Positions 34,965 to 48,199 of a stretch of DNA of 64,000 nt are shown here, piece by piece (position 1 is the first letter of the stretch; each line of letters begins with the position of its first letter). The notes under the pieces are model-generated. The model saw nothing but the letters and a program-made list of their open reading frames with translations, ran no database searches and was not told the DNA's origin. Location of the stretch: contig JAJEKV010000086.1 of assembly GCA_021234155.1 (NCBI GenBank), positions 4,079,461 through 4,143,460 on the forward strand, given 5' to 3'. This DNA comes from Isoetes taiwanensis (taxonomy: Eukaryota; Streptophyta; Lycopodiopsida; Isoetales; Isoetaceae). The position numbers and the translations under genes were made by a program.

Positions 34965-37095
34965 GACGTGGCCTTAAAATGGAAGACCCTTTTGGAAGCC
35001 TCAGTTTAGATGTGTTGAAGTACTGCGCAGAAGGGGATGTATTCATTTTTGGTGACTTTAATGCCCGCACAGGTAATTGCCAAGCTAGACATTGATGATG
35101 TCTCGGATGTTTGCTTAGATGAAAAACTTGATGTGGTATGGGAGAGAACATCTGAAGATTCGATTGCAAACAGTATGGGAGATATCCTCCTTGACATCTG
35201 CACTATGTGCAAACTTAGCATAATAAATGGCATTCACCAGTTCCCAAGATCAGGTAGCTTTACTTTCCACAGTCACATGGGGCATAGTACAGTTGATTAT
35301 CTCCTTGCGAGAAATCTGAATCTTCTTGAAGACTGCTATATAGGAAGCAAAATACCGGAATCAGACCATGTACCGGTGCATGTAATAATTAAAACACAAG
35401 ATGGCATGAGCCAACAGCAGCCTAGCTTCCATCCGAAAATAAAAGTGAGATACGATGCACATGAAACTTATGGAAAGCTCATAGAAAATATGCTTATGCA
35501 AGCTAAATGGATAGGGATTGGAGAAGAGGATGCAAAGGAATTTACGCATTTGCTAAACCAAGCAGGGCAAGCTGTGTTTGGCCTCACCAAGAGACATCCA
35601 CAAGGAAGAACATGCAAATCTTGGTGGGATGCAGAGTGCACAGAAGTAAGGAAGTAGTTACCAAGCAACACCATCTGTAAACCAAAATGCTATAAGAATC
35701 TCATTAGAGGCAAAAAGCGCAGGTACTTCAAGGAGAGGCAAGCAAAACTGGTAGAACAGTTCAAAAGAAGCCCACGATCATTTTGGAGCACGTTGAGAGA
35801 TAACTCAGACCAAATTAACCTTGATGAGATAGCTTTGCTAAATTTAGTGAGGGACATTTATGAAGTTGATGGTGTAGAAGGAACGTTAGTACAAACACAT
35901 GGCATGCATCTATTTTCAGAGTTAGAAGTTAAAGAAGTTTTGCCAGGGATGGCCAATAATAAAGCCCATGACATTGATGGTGTGTGCATTGAGCTCCTCA
36001 AATAGGGAGGGGATGTCACCTTGTCCACTCTTACAGGCTTACTTAACAGATGTATTACACAAGGAATGCCAAGTAGCTGGAGATTAAATCGGGTGCATCC
36101 CATACATAAGGTTGGGGATAAAAAGAATATTGCTAACTACCAGACGATTTTAATAGGAAGCACGCTCGTTAAGATCCTAGGGAATCTGCTAGAGAAGAGG
36201 TGAGTACATGGGTAGAAGAAAAGGAGAAACACTCACATTGCCAAGCTGGTTTTCGAAAAAATCACAACACACTTGACCATGCTCTTACCCTTCATGTGCT
36301 CATAGAAAAGGCTAAATCCCCAAATACAGCTCTATACATAGCCTTCATCGATTTCGCAAAGGCTTTTCATACGATCTCGGAAAGTGGCTTATGCGATAGG
36401 ATGGTACAAATTGGAGTGCCTCAGGAACTCAGAGCTGCTGTATCACAATTATTCTCAGAGGTACTGATAAGAATTTCATGGGAAATAGACACAGTGGTAA
36501 AGAGCACTATTGGTGTCAGGCAAGGATGCCCCCTATCTCCGACCTTATTCGGACTTTTCATTGATGAATTAGAAGATTGGTTGAGAGCACATTCACTGGC
36601 AGGCACAAAAATTGGCGCTTATATAATTCAGCTGTTGCTATATGCAGATGACGTAGTTTTGCTTGCAAACAAATAACATGCCTTACAAGAACATTTGAAT
36701 GCTATGGAGCAGTTCTGTACATCAAAACAAATGAGAGCTAATGTAATGAAGTCTAAAATCATGGTGTTTGGTACCATTGATAGGCTGGTATTCACCTAAC
36801 ATGGTCAGAATTTGGAGATAGTCGAATGTTATAAATATCTCGGCATAGATTTCTCATCTAAATATAACTGGAAGGAGTGTGTGAAGAGGCGGGTAGCTGG
36901 AGGGAAGGCGACATTGTATAGCATGTTGGCAAGATGTAACAAGGCTGCATTGACAGAATGGGGGCTGAAAAAGGTATTGTTTAAGACTTTAGTCCAAACA
37001 GTACTGTTATATGGAGTGCCCATTTGGGGGCCAAACCTGTCTGCTAAGATGTGGTGCCATCTTGAATCTGTTCAAAAAATATTTCTGCCGGAGGA
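34965..37095 (+). pseudogene. Jockey/I-like LINE ORF2 remnant
   Basis: Apurinic-type endonuclease end: DVFIFGDFNARTG, then, in another frame, STVDYLLARN and ESDHVPVHV. The RT follows with NNKAHDIDGVCIELLK, SWRLNRVHPIHKVGD, LYIAFIDFAKAF, TIGVRQGCPLSPTLFG and LLYADDVVLLANK (catalytic YADD near 36642), then the thumb region with YKYLGIDFS and LLYGVPIWGP. Several stops (for example near 36003 and 36675) and frame changes make it dead. The 5' end is missing. The 3' end is cut at 37095 by insertion of the next LINE. Its style matches the pieces at 1-281, 7187-7690 and 25180-25319. Confidence 0.85.
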
Positions 37096-39004
37096 TTTTT
37101 TTTTTTTTTTTTTTTTTTGAGAGAGAATGGGGTTTTTTTCATTAATTATAGAAAAAGATACATTAATGTGAGTGAGCCATAAAGTAGACTACTCAAAACA
37201 GAACTTCCAAGCAAAAGTGACATAAACAAAAATAGCATAAGTAGATGCTATGTAGCAGGAAAATTTATAGTGTTGAAGTAATTGTCTGCCTTGTGAAAGA
37301 AACTGCATTGCAACAGCCAAAATGATCGAGTAGTAAGCATTGGGACTGTGCAGCTGACAAGATAATGTTGACCAGAAACATGTAGGCAAAAAACATGTGG
37401 ATTTGGAAGTCCTCCGATTGGTCTTAAGGGTGGATGAAACAGGAAGATGAAATCAGATTAGAAGTGATAGGATGTGAGGTAGTCAAGGTTTGGTTGAAAG
37501 TCTGGCTGCAGAATAAGAATGTTACCATTTCCCCAGTTTAGCTCTTGGATCAACCTATCTGCATTAGTTGTGGACATCATGATGAGTGTGCCATAAGCAT
37601 CTGCTAAGCATCTATGGTGATAGTAGAAATTGCTCATGTGTCATCATTCTACTGTTGCTTTCCATGAACCACCATAACTGTACCATTAAGTGAGTGCCTC
37701 TGCAGAATTCAATGACCCAATCAATTTCATTGTCTGGAATGTCTGGGATATCAATGTTTGTGATGCCCCTGACTAGGCCTGTCCATAATCCATCATCTGT
37801 GTATTGAATGTCATGTACTAGTCTATGTCCTGGGAAAAGTCTGTACTCTGCTGGCTCCACTGAAGTGTTGAAATCTCTATTAAGGCTCATCATGTAATCT
37901 AGCAGGAAGACAGTCATTGTCAGTAAGTGTGATATTGCAATTTAATTTAAACAACAAGTGATAACCAATAAAATTTCCAAAGCCATACCATTTATTGTCA
38001 ACAGAATCCTTATCTACATGCATTTGACTAGTTGCAGTCAGTTCAATGTCATAAATTACTTGTGTTTTTATCCAGTGTGTGGATGATCTGTTACCTCCAT
38101 AATGACATCTGTTTCTATGTTTCCATACATTCCATAATGCAATGAAACATAAAGAGTTTTTAAAAGCTTCATCATTCATCATGAACTCTAACAGGGTAGC
38201 AGGGCATTTTATATTGAAAGTGTCCTCAAACCATAACCAAAAGGAAGTGAGCCTGACACACCCGAAGATGTGTTCTAGAGTCTCTACATTACCACAGCCC
38301 AGGGGGCAATTGGGGTTAATGGAATGAGTGTTCTGATTTGAATGCCTTGAGATCATTTCCAGATTTGATAGACTTTTGTTTGCAACAAGCCAAACAAAAT
38401 AAGCGATTTTTGGGGGTAGATAGAAATTCGAAATGTTTTTGAACAATCTGGTTTCAGTTTCATCTGAAAATCCCCAGTATAATTTGGCTTTTGAGGGCGT
38501 ATTTGACTTGTTTAGATAGCTGTAGACTTTGGAAACACTGTAAATAGGCTTGTCAGATAAAGTCCAATCAGTACAAATTGGATTATTCATTGGGTTAATA
38601 TTGCAGACCCTCTGCATGATATGTCTAAAGAAATATCTGTCTGAAGAACTGCCTCTTATTTTGTGTTTCAGATTAGTCCAAGAAATCCATCTATTTTGAT
38701 CCCAAAGATCACCAAGAGTCAGGATGTTGTATTCTTTCCATTTTTTATAAAGCTTTTTATGCCTGATAGCCAAAGGAGTAGAGCTGTCCCTTGAGAAATT
38801 TGAGTTCCAAAATATGCTCGTGTTAATATGGCTTTTATCAATGCTCAGTTGTTGGAAGGAAGTATGAACCTTGTTCCAAGGTGCAATTCCTAGGATGGGT
38901 CCTATGATAGGTATATACTGGCCGAAGTGAAGTGGTGTTCTCATTGAGCTTTGTAAAACATTGAGTCCAAATGGATCCCTCACTAGGGATAGATAAATTT
39001 GCAA
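37096..39004 (-). mobile_element. 5'-truncated plant LINE (RT C-terminus with zf-RVT domain)
   Basis: A T-run at 37096-37118 marks the poly(A) end. The minus strand has a 374-codon frame (39004-37880) that starts inside ORF2. It includes YKKWKEYNILTLGDLW, RWISWTNLKHKIRGSS, and the zinc-binding zf-RVT block ending CPLGCGNVETLEHIFGC. A second frame (37917-37612) continues with an acidic segment (DIPDIPDNEIDWVIEF). It aligns in position with the LINEs at 42-48 kb and 51-57 kb. The upstream RT and endonuclease are absent, as expected for a 5'-truncated insertion. Confidence 0.8.
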
Positions 39005-39301
39005 ATATGAATTTTAAATGCTCCGAAACTAGACAATCATCGAGAGCATGATGAAACTGAAGAATACAACATAAAAGATGGTTTTATCCGCCACTTGGTC
39101 GATGCAAAGGTGAGAAGACTCGGTGACTGCTCCTCATCGGGAAGAGGAACCACGCCTTCTTAGGTTTTTGAGGAAACTCAAGCAAATAGTTGAAGCACGA
39201 CCCCACGCACTATGGCAACCACAAGACCTTAAACAATCCTACAGAATCAAGACTGAAAGAAAAATAACCCGTCAATGAGTTAGATGCCATAGGCAAGAAG
39301 A

Positions 39302-39617
39302 CTCGGAGGCTCCAGGGCCACGCCGAGAAAGAAACAACAGCCGACCAATCGGGAACCGTCCGCGGAATGACTATCGCGGGAAAAAACAACCGATTAGTGC
39401 TGCCTCGGAGGCTACAGCGCCACGCCGAGAAAAAACAATAAATATGATCTCGGAGGCAATAGCGCCACGCTGAGAGAAAACGTGAATAATAAATATTGAC
39501 TCGGAGGCTACAATGCCACACCGAGAAAAAACATGAATGAATAAATAAAATACTAGTACCATGCCGAGAGAGAGTAAACTAATAAGTATGCCTCAGAGGC
39601 TACAAAGCCACGCTGAG
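39302..39617. repeat. Five spaced copies of a 26-nt hairpin motif
   Basis: CTCGGAGGCTACAGCGCCAC followed by GCCGAG, with variants, at 39302, 39404, 39449, 39500 and 39592. The ends CTCGG/CCGAG pair with GGC/GCC inside, so each copy can fold. Spacing is 45-102 bp, in an A-rich setting. Confidence 0.8.
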
Positions 39618-39688
39618 GAAATAAAGAATGCAAATTGAAAGGATAAGGAACACGATCAAATGAAAAACCATCAAGGGAGGGAGGGTGA

Positions 39689-39846
39689 GGGAAACTGATA
39701 GGATAGAGAAGAAGGAGAAATCTAGCTCAAGAGAACGCCGATGATAGAACAATGAAAAGAGGCTGAATAAATAGGATGAGTGACAAAGGGACGTCCCCAT
39801 CCAAGGAATGTCGGTTCTATTGCTGTCGCAATAGAACCGTGGCATT
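39689..39846 (-). repeat. 158-bp repeat, copy 1, fused to a LINE scrap
   Basis: Almost identical to 51658-51815. Near its right end is a perfect 11-bp-stem hairpin (GGTTCTATTGC, loop TGTC, GCAATAGAACC). On the right it is fused to 39 bp (39845-39883) that match the LINE at 38887-38925 with one mismatch. The minus strand has TGCCACGG at its start and a TATTTATT box, which would suit an LTR start, but PBS, TSD and LTR end were not found. Confidence 0.75.
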
Positions 39847-39884
39847 CCTAGGATGGGTCCTATGATAGGCATATACTGGCCGAT

Positions 39885-42263
39885 AGAAGAGGAACAAACT
39901 CAAAAACTACTCAGCATGGAAACTGAAAGGAAGAGAAGCTAAAGAGAAATATAATATAAAGAAAGGGAGAAACGAGTCTACAAGGTCACTGGAAAAGAAT
40001 GCATAGATAAGGCTGACGACAATCAGAGTAAAACGAAGGAAGAGGAAACTAAGAAAAATGGAGGAGAAAGGGATAAAGAGAAGACAGAGACAAAGGAACA
40101 ATGAAGAAGCAGATAAGAGCAAGTAATGCCGGAATGCAAACAATGGAATGAATAAAAATGAAGGAGAACACGATGGAGGAATGCTATGAGGGATGGAAAC
40201 AGGAACATAAGAATGAAGAAGACAATGGAGTAGTGCAGTAAGAGATGAGGGTAAAAAGGAGCCAGGTAAGTGGGAGCCAGAACGGATAGTGGCATGGGAA
40301 ACAAGGCGACTAAGAAAACCGGCAAGTGGAGCAAAGTAAAAGGTCAGAATAAAAGAGAGTGGAAAAGAAAAAGTGGAGAAGGTGGACGGGGACAAAACTT
40401 AGCAGGAAAAGCGGACAAAGAAAAGGAATCAATGATCCACATCGTTAACGAATAAACAATGAAAAAACACACACGGAACCAAATGAATACATGGAACAAA
40501 AGGAAGGATAGAAACAGGAACCAATAAGGGACTAAAAGAGCAAAAAGAAGTCAACAAAACTGCCAAACAGAGAGAGGACAAAAAATGAGCTAGAGGCCAT
40601 AAATAATGAGGAGCATATAGCAAAAAGGGGCGCAACAAACCTAGAATACAGCAAATCGAATCTAAAAATAGATTGAAAAATGTGGAATAAAGAAAGGGAG
40701 AAACAAGTCCACAAGGACCACCGGAACAAAATGAAACAGAATGCACAGATGAGGCTAATGGGACACATGGAGCAAGCGGAACAAATGGAGATAATAAAGG
40801 CTCAATGCGAAAAACACAGAAACCTAAAAAATTGGACTAAAAGGGGCCAAACAGACTGTCTGTCAAAAGAAAAAATGCCTAGAAACAAATAAACCTACTA
40901 ACAAACTTGAATAAACGAAAATAAAGGCTAAAAAACAAAATGAGATGAGGAAGCAATGGTGAATGGATGGACCAAATTGCAAAAACAGGTTTAAAGGAAT
41001 AACCGGAATAAGGATATCAAGCAATGAAGCAGAGTAACATAGAGCAAAAAGACAATTGTGATAAAACGGACTAAGCATGAGAAAGATTCGCAAAAGACAT
41101 CAAGTGGAACAATTAGAACAATGGCACAAAAGGAGCTAAAGGGACCAACAACAGGCAAATAACACCAAGAGATCAGTTGTCTATGTAAAGCCGAAGTTAA
41201 TGAACTTCGAAAAACAAAAATAATGGAAATAAATGAGCAAACGAGGCTAAGCAACAAATGATACAGAAGAAGCAATGGCGAGCGGATAGACCAATATAAC
41301 GAAACAAGTTCACCGAGTATGGGAATAACGACATCAAGCAACAAAGTGGAGTAACCTAGAGCAACACACAACTGTCATACAAGAACAAAACATAGTAATA
41401 GAAAATGATATAGTAATCGAAAACATAGTAATGAAAAACAACATAGTAATCGAGAACATAGTAATGGGAATAACGACATCAAGCAACAAGTTGGAGTAAC
41501 CTAGAGCAATAGACAACTGTCATATAAGACAAAAGCATAGTAATGGAATGCAAAAGATGTCGAGTGAAACAACTAGAACAAGGGTAGCATTCAAAGTAAC
41601 AATGATGTACGTAAAAACCATCCCTACATGGACATGTATAACACAAAACTAGAGAGAGCACATAAGCACCTATCGCATATCATATTGATCAAAGGCAACA
41701 ACTGAAATAACCTGACTACAGTGAAACAAACACTTAGAACAAATCAAACTAGATGCAGTTACACAAACAAGAAATGTGCAAGTACATCATAAATAAAATT
41801 GAGAAATAAAACAATGGCAAGATATGTGTCAAAGTGAAACTAGACAAGATCAATGAAGCATGACAATAACAAAATGCATATGGGCTACAACGAGTACCGC
41901 AACAAACTAAACAGGACAAGAAAGACTATAACTAAGATATAAATAACAGGTTGGGGGCAGACTAGATACGATAATAACAAAAACTGCTCATCCCGATGTC
42001 AAATAATGCAGAGGAATCGTACCTAAAAGATGATCCCAAGACCAGTAGCATTGTCAAGAAATATGATATTTAGAGTGAAACAAGAGATCCGATGAGATCA
42101 AATAAAGGAAAGGAGCTAACCAGAGAAATGAACCAAAATAGATCAGCTGGGACTAGTAGGACTAAAGGCATAGAGGGTACGAAGCATTAGAGAAGGATGG
42201 ACTGATGTAACGAAACAACTTGATAAGAATATGAAGCAACAGGAGAAAAGACATCCAAAAGAC
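39885..42263. repeat. Purine-biased non-coding repeat block, left part
   Basis: The plus strand is strongly A/G-rich for the whole stretch. Degenerate repeats are visible. GAATAACG/C with ATATCAAGCAA and GAGTAAC recurs near 40998, 41316 and 41468. AAAGAAAGGGAGAAAC with GTC recurs near 39958 and 40689. Long minus-strand frames (for example 40395-39907) are pyrimidine-run artefacts rich in Ser/Phe/Leu. Continues at 48200 after the LINE. Confidence 0.65.
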
Positions 42264-44400
42264 ATAAAATATGAACAATGAAATTAAAGTTCTCCAGAAT
42301 TTTGAAAGGAATAAAAATAAGGGGAAGGCTCCTATGCAGGTTGATGAGTCAAGGACAGAGAAATTGCATAACATGTTGAACCAGGTAAGAGAATCTAACA
42401 AATTCTCTGATCATTTGGCCCATTCAAATGTAAGAGGTGTTCCATTAAATAATAAAAGCCATGCTTACAAAACGAAAACTTACCATTCGTAGGGTCGAAA
42501 AATCGCGGACCAAATCTTAGCAGATAATCTCACTTGCTCCTTAGAGCAAGTCTAAGGATCTGAAAATTCAACAAGAAAACATCTTCCAAATAATTGCGGA
42601 CTGACATAAAAAAGTGGTCAAGCTAAGGATATAAGTTCATCTGCAGCAACAACTTCTACATCCCCAGATGCAACAAATTCTTTGCAACCAAACTCCTTAG
42701 AGCAAGTCAAAGGATGCTCAAGATTCAAAAGGTTCCAAAGAAAAACTCCATCATCAAGTGTCTCAATAAGTTCCGTGTACTTGCTAGCTTAAATGTTGAT
42801 CAAGAATTAGATAACTTATTGAGTAATAAAGGTAGACATATGTCAGGAAATGGTTTCTCCTCCATACGCCTTGGTCCAAGAAACTAAGGATATAATTTTC
42901 ATTCACATATTGACCTATTAATTGAACTCCCCCTCGAAAGCCCCCTGCTGTTCATCATCTATATCAAAGGAAGTTGCATTGCAAACGGTGAAGGCTTTTT
43001 GTCTAAACAAGGAATTATGGTCTCTGCTCATGAGGTGGTTCAAGATCTGATCAGAGGTTGATTTTGTTCAAGAATTTGTTCAAGAAAACCTACCAAGGCA
43101 TGGACACTGCACCCGAGTTTCAAAAAAGGTTCCAATGCTCAAAATGGAAACTCCAAATGGATGCCAAGGATATTTCTTGACAGAGGCAAGTTCCCTTTTC
43201 TATAATTTAAATGATATAGATTCTAATGAGGATAATGAAAATTTATTTGAGTTTTTCCTGGTGGTTGATCAAGACAATGACAATGATAGTGATAAAGGAA
43301 AATTGGGAAAATGAGAAATGGTCTTCTACTCCCCTATCAATAGTTCCAAGGGGTTCCTAAATCTAAAAAAAAAAAAAAACCATTTTACCAATTTTATTCA
43401 AAAGACTCGGTGAGAATTAGGAGCAAAAAAGAATTGGAATTTCAAATCATAGATTTATCTCCTAGTTCCTATATAGCTATCTTCGATCCAATGAAAATAA
43501 TTAAGGAATGTTAGGGGAGCCAAAGGCCCAATAAAAGAAGGAGAATTATATCTGTTGTCTAATAGCAAGACATAAATTATGGAAACTAAACCGCTAAATG
43601 AGGTGGTTCAGCCTATCGATTGATCTAGAGGCTCCTCATCCATTTGGATTTTTGTTACTAAGAATTTGTTCACAATTTGGAAATCTATGACTCATGTCTC
43701 TTATTTCAATAGTTATGTGGAAATGTTGGCATGCAAGTGATTTTCTCAATTAACAACTCTCTCGCTTTGGGGTCATTAATGTATATTCCCACAAATCCAA
43801 AAGATAGAGAAACTATCCGGCCTAAAATTAATACATGGATTTCCTCTCAACCTCAAATGGACTGGTCATCTTTGAGACTTCAAACAACACACCAAATTGG
43901 GACATGAAGCTAGGAAAAATAATTAATATGTAAGAGAAAACTGGGATACTCTTATTGGGATACAAACTTGATCTATGTTCCTTCTTTCAAATTATACTTG
44001 GTCAAATAAATGTAAGAAAGTTTCCGTGTCCCTTGATAGATTCTATGTCTCTATACATCATTCGGGATAATTGTTATGTGGTTAGTGATGAGACTACCTC
44101 TATCTCGATCATCAACCTCAATTTCTTCACACAAGCCACCTTTTATGTCTTCCAAGAGATGGGAATGTTCCCTTTAAATTCAACCTGTTCCTTATTACAA
44201 AATGAGCAATGATTTCAAGAACTTCCTTATTTCTCTTCAAAATGGTAATAATTTCGATATCTCGCTAATAGCCCTTCTAATGGTTCTCAAACTATGAAAG
44301 GTTTTACTCGAAGATAAAGCAAGATGAAATCCTCGGATCAAAACTGGTCCAAGACCATCCATATGGAGAAGGTTAGATGTAAAGAATTTTCTATAGTCAA

Positions 44401-45784
44401 ATGAGAGATCTTAGATCTAAACTCCAATCTGAACCCCACAACATAAATCTTCAGGTTGGGGAGGAAATCTTGGAAAACAAAATTAAATCAATTGAGGAGA
44501 TTGAGGCTAAGAGTTATGCCATCAAATGTAAGATCAAGTATAACAAAGAGATGGATAGTGGCAGTTCTAAATTCTTCTACAGGACTGCTAGAAATAGATT
44601 GCTTAACAATTCCATTATTAAGGTCCAATCTGAGAATGGTACTAGTATTGAGACTCCCTCTGATATTAAAAATTTCTTCCATGACCAATATGCTGCTTTA
44701 TTCAAAGAGAGTGTTCCCAATGCTCACATTTTATCAAAAAGAAATTCTTTCCTTTCTCAAATTAGCCAAATTATTCCTAATAATGATAGCTTAATGGATG
44801 ATTCAATTGTCGCCATTCCAACCGAAAGCAAGAAATCTTTAATGTTCTTATGAGTTTCAAGTAAAGGCAAATCCCACGGACCTGATGGCATTCCCCGAAG
44901 TTATACATTCATTTTGGGATGCTCAAGCAAGACATAATTAAATTGGTTCATGGTTTCGGAAGGTCGACCACCCGCACTCCTCCATCTCTGCTTGGATTTA
45001 TTACTTTGGTCCCAAAGGTCGACAAGCCTATTACTTTCTCCGACCGAGACCTATATCCTTAACCAACTCCTCGTACAAATTGTGTGCCAAGATTATTGCT
45101 AACAGAGTGAAACCTTTTCTACAAAAATGCATTGATATCAGGCAATCTGCTTTCTTACCCAATAGATTCATTCTGGACAACTTCATTGTGGCTATGGAGG
45201 GCCTGCACTGGATTAGAATTTCCTCTCAGAAATGTGTTCTTCTAAAATTAGATTTCAAGAGAGCCTTCGATTCTGTCAACTGGGATTTCTTGGAATTTGC
45301 TTTGAAGAAAATTGGTTTCAATCACAAAATCATCACTTTGATTTTTGGTCTTAATTCCATGGCAGTCTTGATTAATGGCTCTCCCTCCACTTTTTTCAAG
45401 CTAGCTCGAGGGGTCAGACAAGGTTGTCCTCTAGCCCCATATTTATATCTTGTTGTGGCTGAAATGCTCTCTAAAGCTATGGCTTACCACCAGAATAGTG
45501 GACACATTAAAGGCCTTGATCTTCCTGATAATAATGGCAGCCTGATCATCTCTCAGTATGCAGATGACACATTTGCTTTTTTAGAATCCAATCCTGAGAA
45601 TATTGCTAAGTTTCTTGATATTATTGATTCCTTCTCTGCTGCCTCTGGTATCTTTCTAAACGTTGGTAAAAGTATTATTATTGGGAACTCTACTCATGAT
45701 AATCTTTGTGGAATTAAGGTTCTCGACCCCAATGCAAGCAACCAAGCTTCTAGGTATGCCTTTATCTCTCAGTCCAAACATTAA
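44401..45784 (+). pseudogene. LINE ORF2: linker and reverse transcriptase
   Basis: A 150-codon frame (44401-44853) is the linker between endonuclease and RT (SSKFFYRTARNRLLNN, IKNFFHDQYAALF). After a broken stretch, 45080-45784 encodes the RT: CAKIIANRVKPFL, QSAFLPNRFILDNFIVAMEG, LLKLDFKRAFDSVNWDFL, GVRQGCPLAPYLYLVVAEML and the catalytic SQYADDTFAFL. Catalytic residues are intact, but frames upstream and downstream are broken (shift near 45750). Confidence 0.85.
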
Positions 45785-47285
45785 AGGTCTCTGGGATCCT
45801 ATTATTCAGAGAATTAGGAAAAAATTGAATTTCTTGAGGAGAGCACTCTCTCTAGTCGGGCGGGACCATAATTGCAAATTGCATTCATGCGCTTCCCATA
45901 TTTTTTTCCTCCGCCTGGTGGCACCTAAGTGTATTTATAAAGAGCTTGAGAAGACCATCAGAAACTTCATTTGGAAAGGCAATCACACAAATTGGGATCT
46001 TGTCACCCGAGAGAAAAAATATGGAGGCCTTGGCTGTAAAAATTTATACCTCCAAGCATGTGCCTTGGCTGGCAAATTCATCTGGAGATCTTTAAATGGG
46101 AATAATTCCTTAGCTTCAATTTTCATTAGATACTGGCTGAAATGTTCTTATCCAGATGGACACCCTACTATTATTCACTCTCTACACCGAAGTCCGCCGC
46201 ATTTTACACCGGCAAAGCAACACTTCTCCCTTATGCATAATATGATTAGAGCTTGGAATGTGGTGCAAAATTGTTTTGATGAACCAAACTTGGAAGATCA
46301 TAACATGAACTCATCTCTCGCTTTTGGTGGTCTGGCTTTAAGGATAACTATGGGAACACCTTGGCTATTAAACATCCCAAGATATATAAAAAATGGCAAC
46401 ATCATAACATCACTCATGTCAAAAATCTGTTTTCCAATGGACACCTCATCTCCTGGACCAATCTTAGGAGATTAATTCATGGCACATCTAGTGATAAACT
46501 GTCTATATTCATCTTTAAATATCCTCAACAGAATCTTCTCTCAATCGGACGATGGTAATGGTCTTCTCCGGAAAATAGATGGAATCAATAAATATAAAGT
46601 CAAGAAAGTTTATGCTCGACTAAATCACAAGACTGCACATGTTAAAGCTAGGTCAAAGTGGTCTCTAACAGAGGATGAATGTAAAAGCTTATTCAACAAT
46701 ACTTGGAAATCCTACTGTCCCCCCAAAGTAAATTACTTTGTCTGGTTGGTTGCTCAGAAAAGTCTGCCAAATCTTGTGTCTCTGTCAAAGAGAAACTCTG
46801 TTATTAGACCTGAGTGTCAATCTAACTGTTCGAGTGAGGAAACCATGCAACACATTTTTGATTGCCCAAAGCTTTCTCTTTTTTGGAAATGGTTTTACAG
46901 TAAATTTGGTAATTTGTTCAATATGCAAAATCCTTTTAACTTGCTAAAGTGTATACAGAATAATGATGCTTTTAAAAACACTATCATGTTCACTGCCTTA
47001 TGGAACATCTGGAAAGCAAGGAACAGGATTGTGCATGGTCATAAAAAATTCTCCCTATTCTGGATCAAAATGCATTTCCAATTAGATTTAGAAGCTTTTG
47101 GTACTGCTCACAAAAGTAAAGCTGCAGGTTCTTATGACAGGAATTGGGATGGAGTTGGTAAATTTGTTGGTAGCTTCAATATTTTTGTTTCAAAACTTGA
47201 TGTCATTAATTCTAATGCCCCTTTTTCTGATGTCATTGATAGAGTATCTGGAATTTCTCAAGGGGGAAGGCAGGACCAAATTTGA
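45785..47285 (+). pseudogene. LINE ORF2: thumb and zf-RVT zinc-binding region
   Basis: Continues in two frames. The first has IRKKLNFLRRALSLVGRD, IRNFIWKGNHTNWD and KKYGGLGCKNLYLQACALAG. The second (46479-47285) has YCPPKVNYFVWLVAQKSLP and CSSEETMQHIFDCPKLSLF, the zf-RVT signature, then ALWNIWKARNRIVHG. A frameshift lies near 46475. The likely role in a live copy is nucleic-acid binding next to the RT. Confidence 0.85.
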
Positions 47286-47712
47286 TACAATGCTCAGCTA
47301 TCATGAAGCTACTCTATATAGCAACAACACAGGAGTTACAGACTTGAAGCCTCCAGGGCCTAATGCATCAGCAGATGAATTGAAACTTTATCAGGTCAGA
47401 TTAAACAGTAATGAAAACTCTTGGGCCAAAATTTACTGCAGAGAGGTCGTTCAGATGTACTGCATCTTCAACTTTTTGTTCATGTATCACTACTCTTTGA
47501 CTGATAGACAGCTCAGCAGATACAGAGAGTTATACTACTCTCATAAGATGATAGCAGATTTGTATGGTACATTGCTCCTACTCATGGGACAAAGTGATCT
47601 TCACTCATTGCTGATGGAGAATGGATCAGAATATAACAGCTATCACTTTGGTACAGACAAAGGCTTCTACTGGGTCTACAATTCCATATTTGATCAGAAA
47701 ATGCAGGAATGA
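47286..47712 (+). pseudogene. Unrecognised C-terminal segment of LINE ORF2
   Basis: After another frameshift near 47265, about 145 codons remain open. They have LSYHEATLYSNNTGVTDLKP, SWAKIYCREVVQMY, YSLTDRQLSRYRELYYSHKM and SEYNSYHFGTDKGFYWVYN. It has aromatic/polar composition with no simple-sequence bias, so it looks protein-coding. I do not recognise the domain. The LINE at 37-39 kb has a different sequence at this position (37917-37612). Confidence 0.55.
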
Positions 47713-48199
47713 GTCTCCTTAGCCAAAATCTTCAACCCGAACTTCAAATACCTATGGCTCCCTTCTTATTGTCCCCAAATCTCCTGTCAATAGCTCATCT
47801 GCTAGTACTCAATATTGTATCTATTGCTTGTCTAACTACAAGCTCTAGCATTTTGCTTGGCTCTTTGTTCATGCAGGTTTTGGTTCTCTGGTCACAGCAG
47901 GGGGTTGTTATTTCTGCCCTCTCACAAAGGGCAAGGCACTTCACATTCACACATTATCTCTTAAACTTGAAGCAGCTGGTGTGAAGTTTCTTGTTTTTTG
48001 TTCACAAGCTTGAAGATACATTTCACCATATTATCTTGTTTATATTTAAACTTTTAAACTTATTTAACTCTGGTGGCTGCTGATATGGATTTTTCCCATC
48101 AGTCACAATATTTGTATGGCTTTAATTAATTAATGGAAAAAACACCTCTTACTCTCAAAAAAAAAATAAAAAAATAAAATAAAATAAAATATGAACAAT

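Larger units (their letters stand above)
42264..48199 (+). mobile_element. Plant LINE of about 5.9 kb with 16-bp target duplication
   Basis: ATAAAATATGAACAAT flanks it at 42264-42279 and 48184-48199, and it ends in an A-rich tail from about 48157. The 5' end starts inside an ORF1 remnant (KNKGKAPMQVDES). The endonuclease region (about 43.5-44.2 kb) is heavily decayed, but LDRFYVSIHH and DHQPQF blocks are readable. RT, zf-RVT and an extra C-terminal segment follow. It interrupts the purine-biased block. Confidence 0.85.

Noticed and set aside
39689-39851. Helitron 3' end (hairpin followed by CTAG)
   Set aside because: The CTAG after the hairpin at 39848 belongs to the LINE scrap and is absent at the second copy (51816), and no Helitron 5' end or RepHel protein is seen.
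39907-41661. Several minus-strand frames of 60-160 codons rich in Ser, Phe, Leu and Pro
   Set aside because: They come from the pyrimidine-rich strand of a low-complexity repeat block, overlap one another in different frames and contain no domain.
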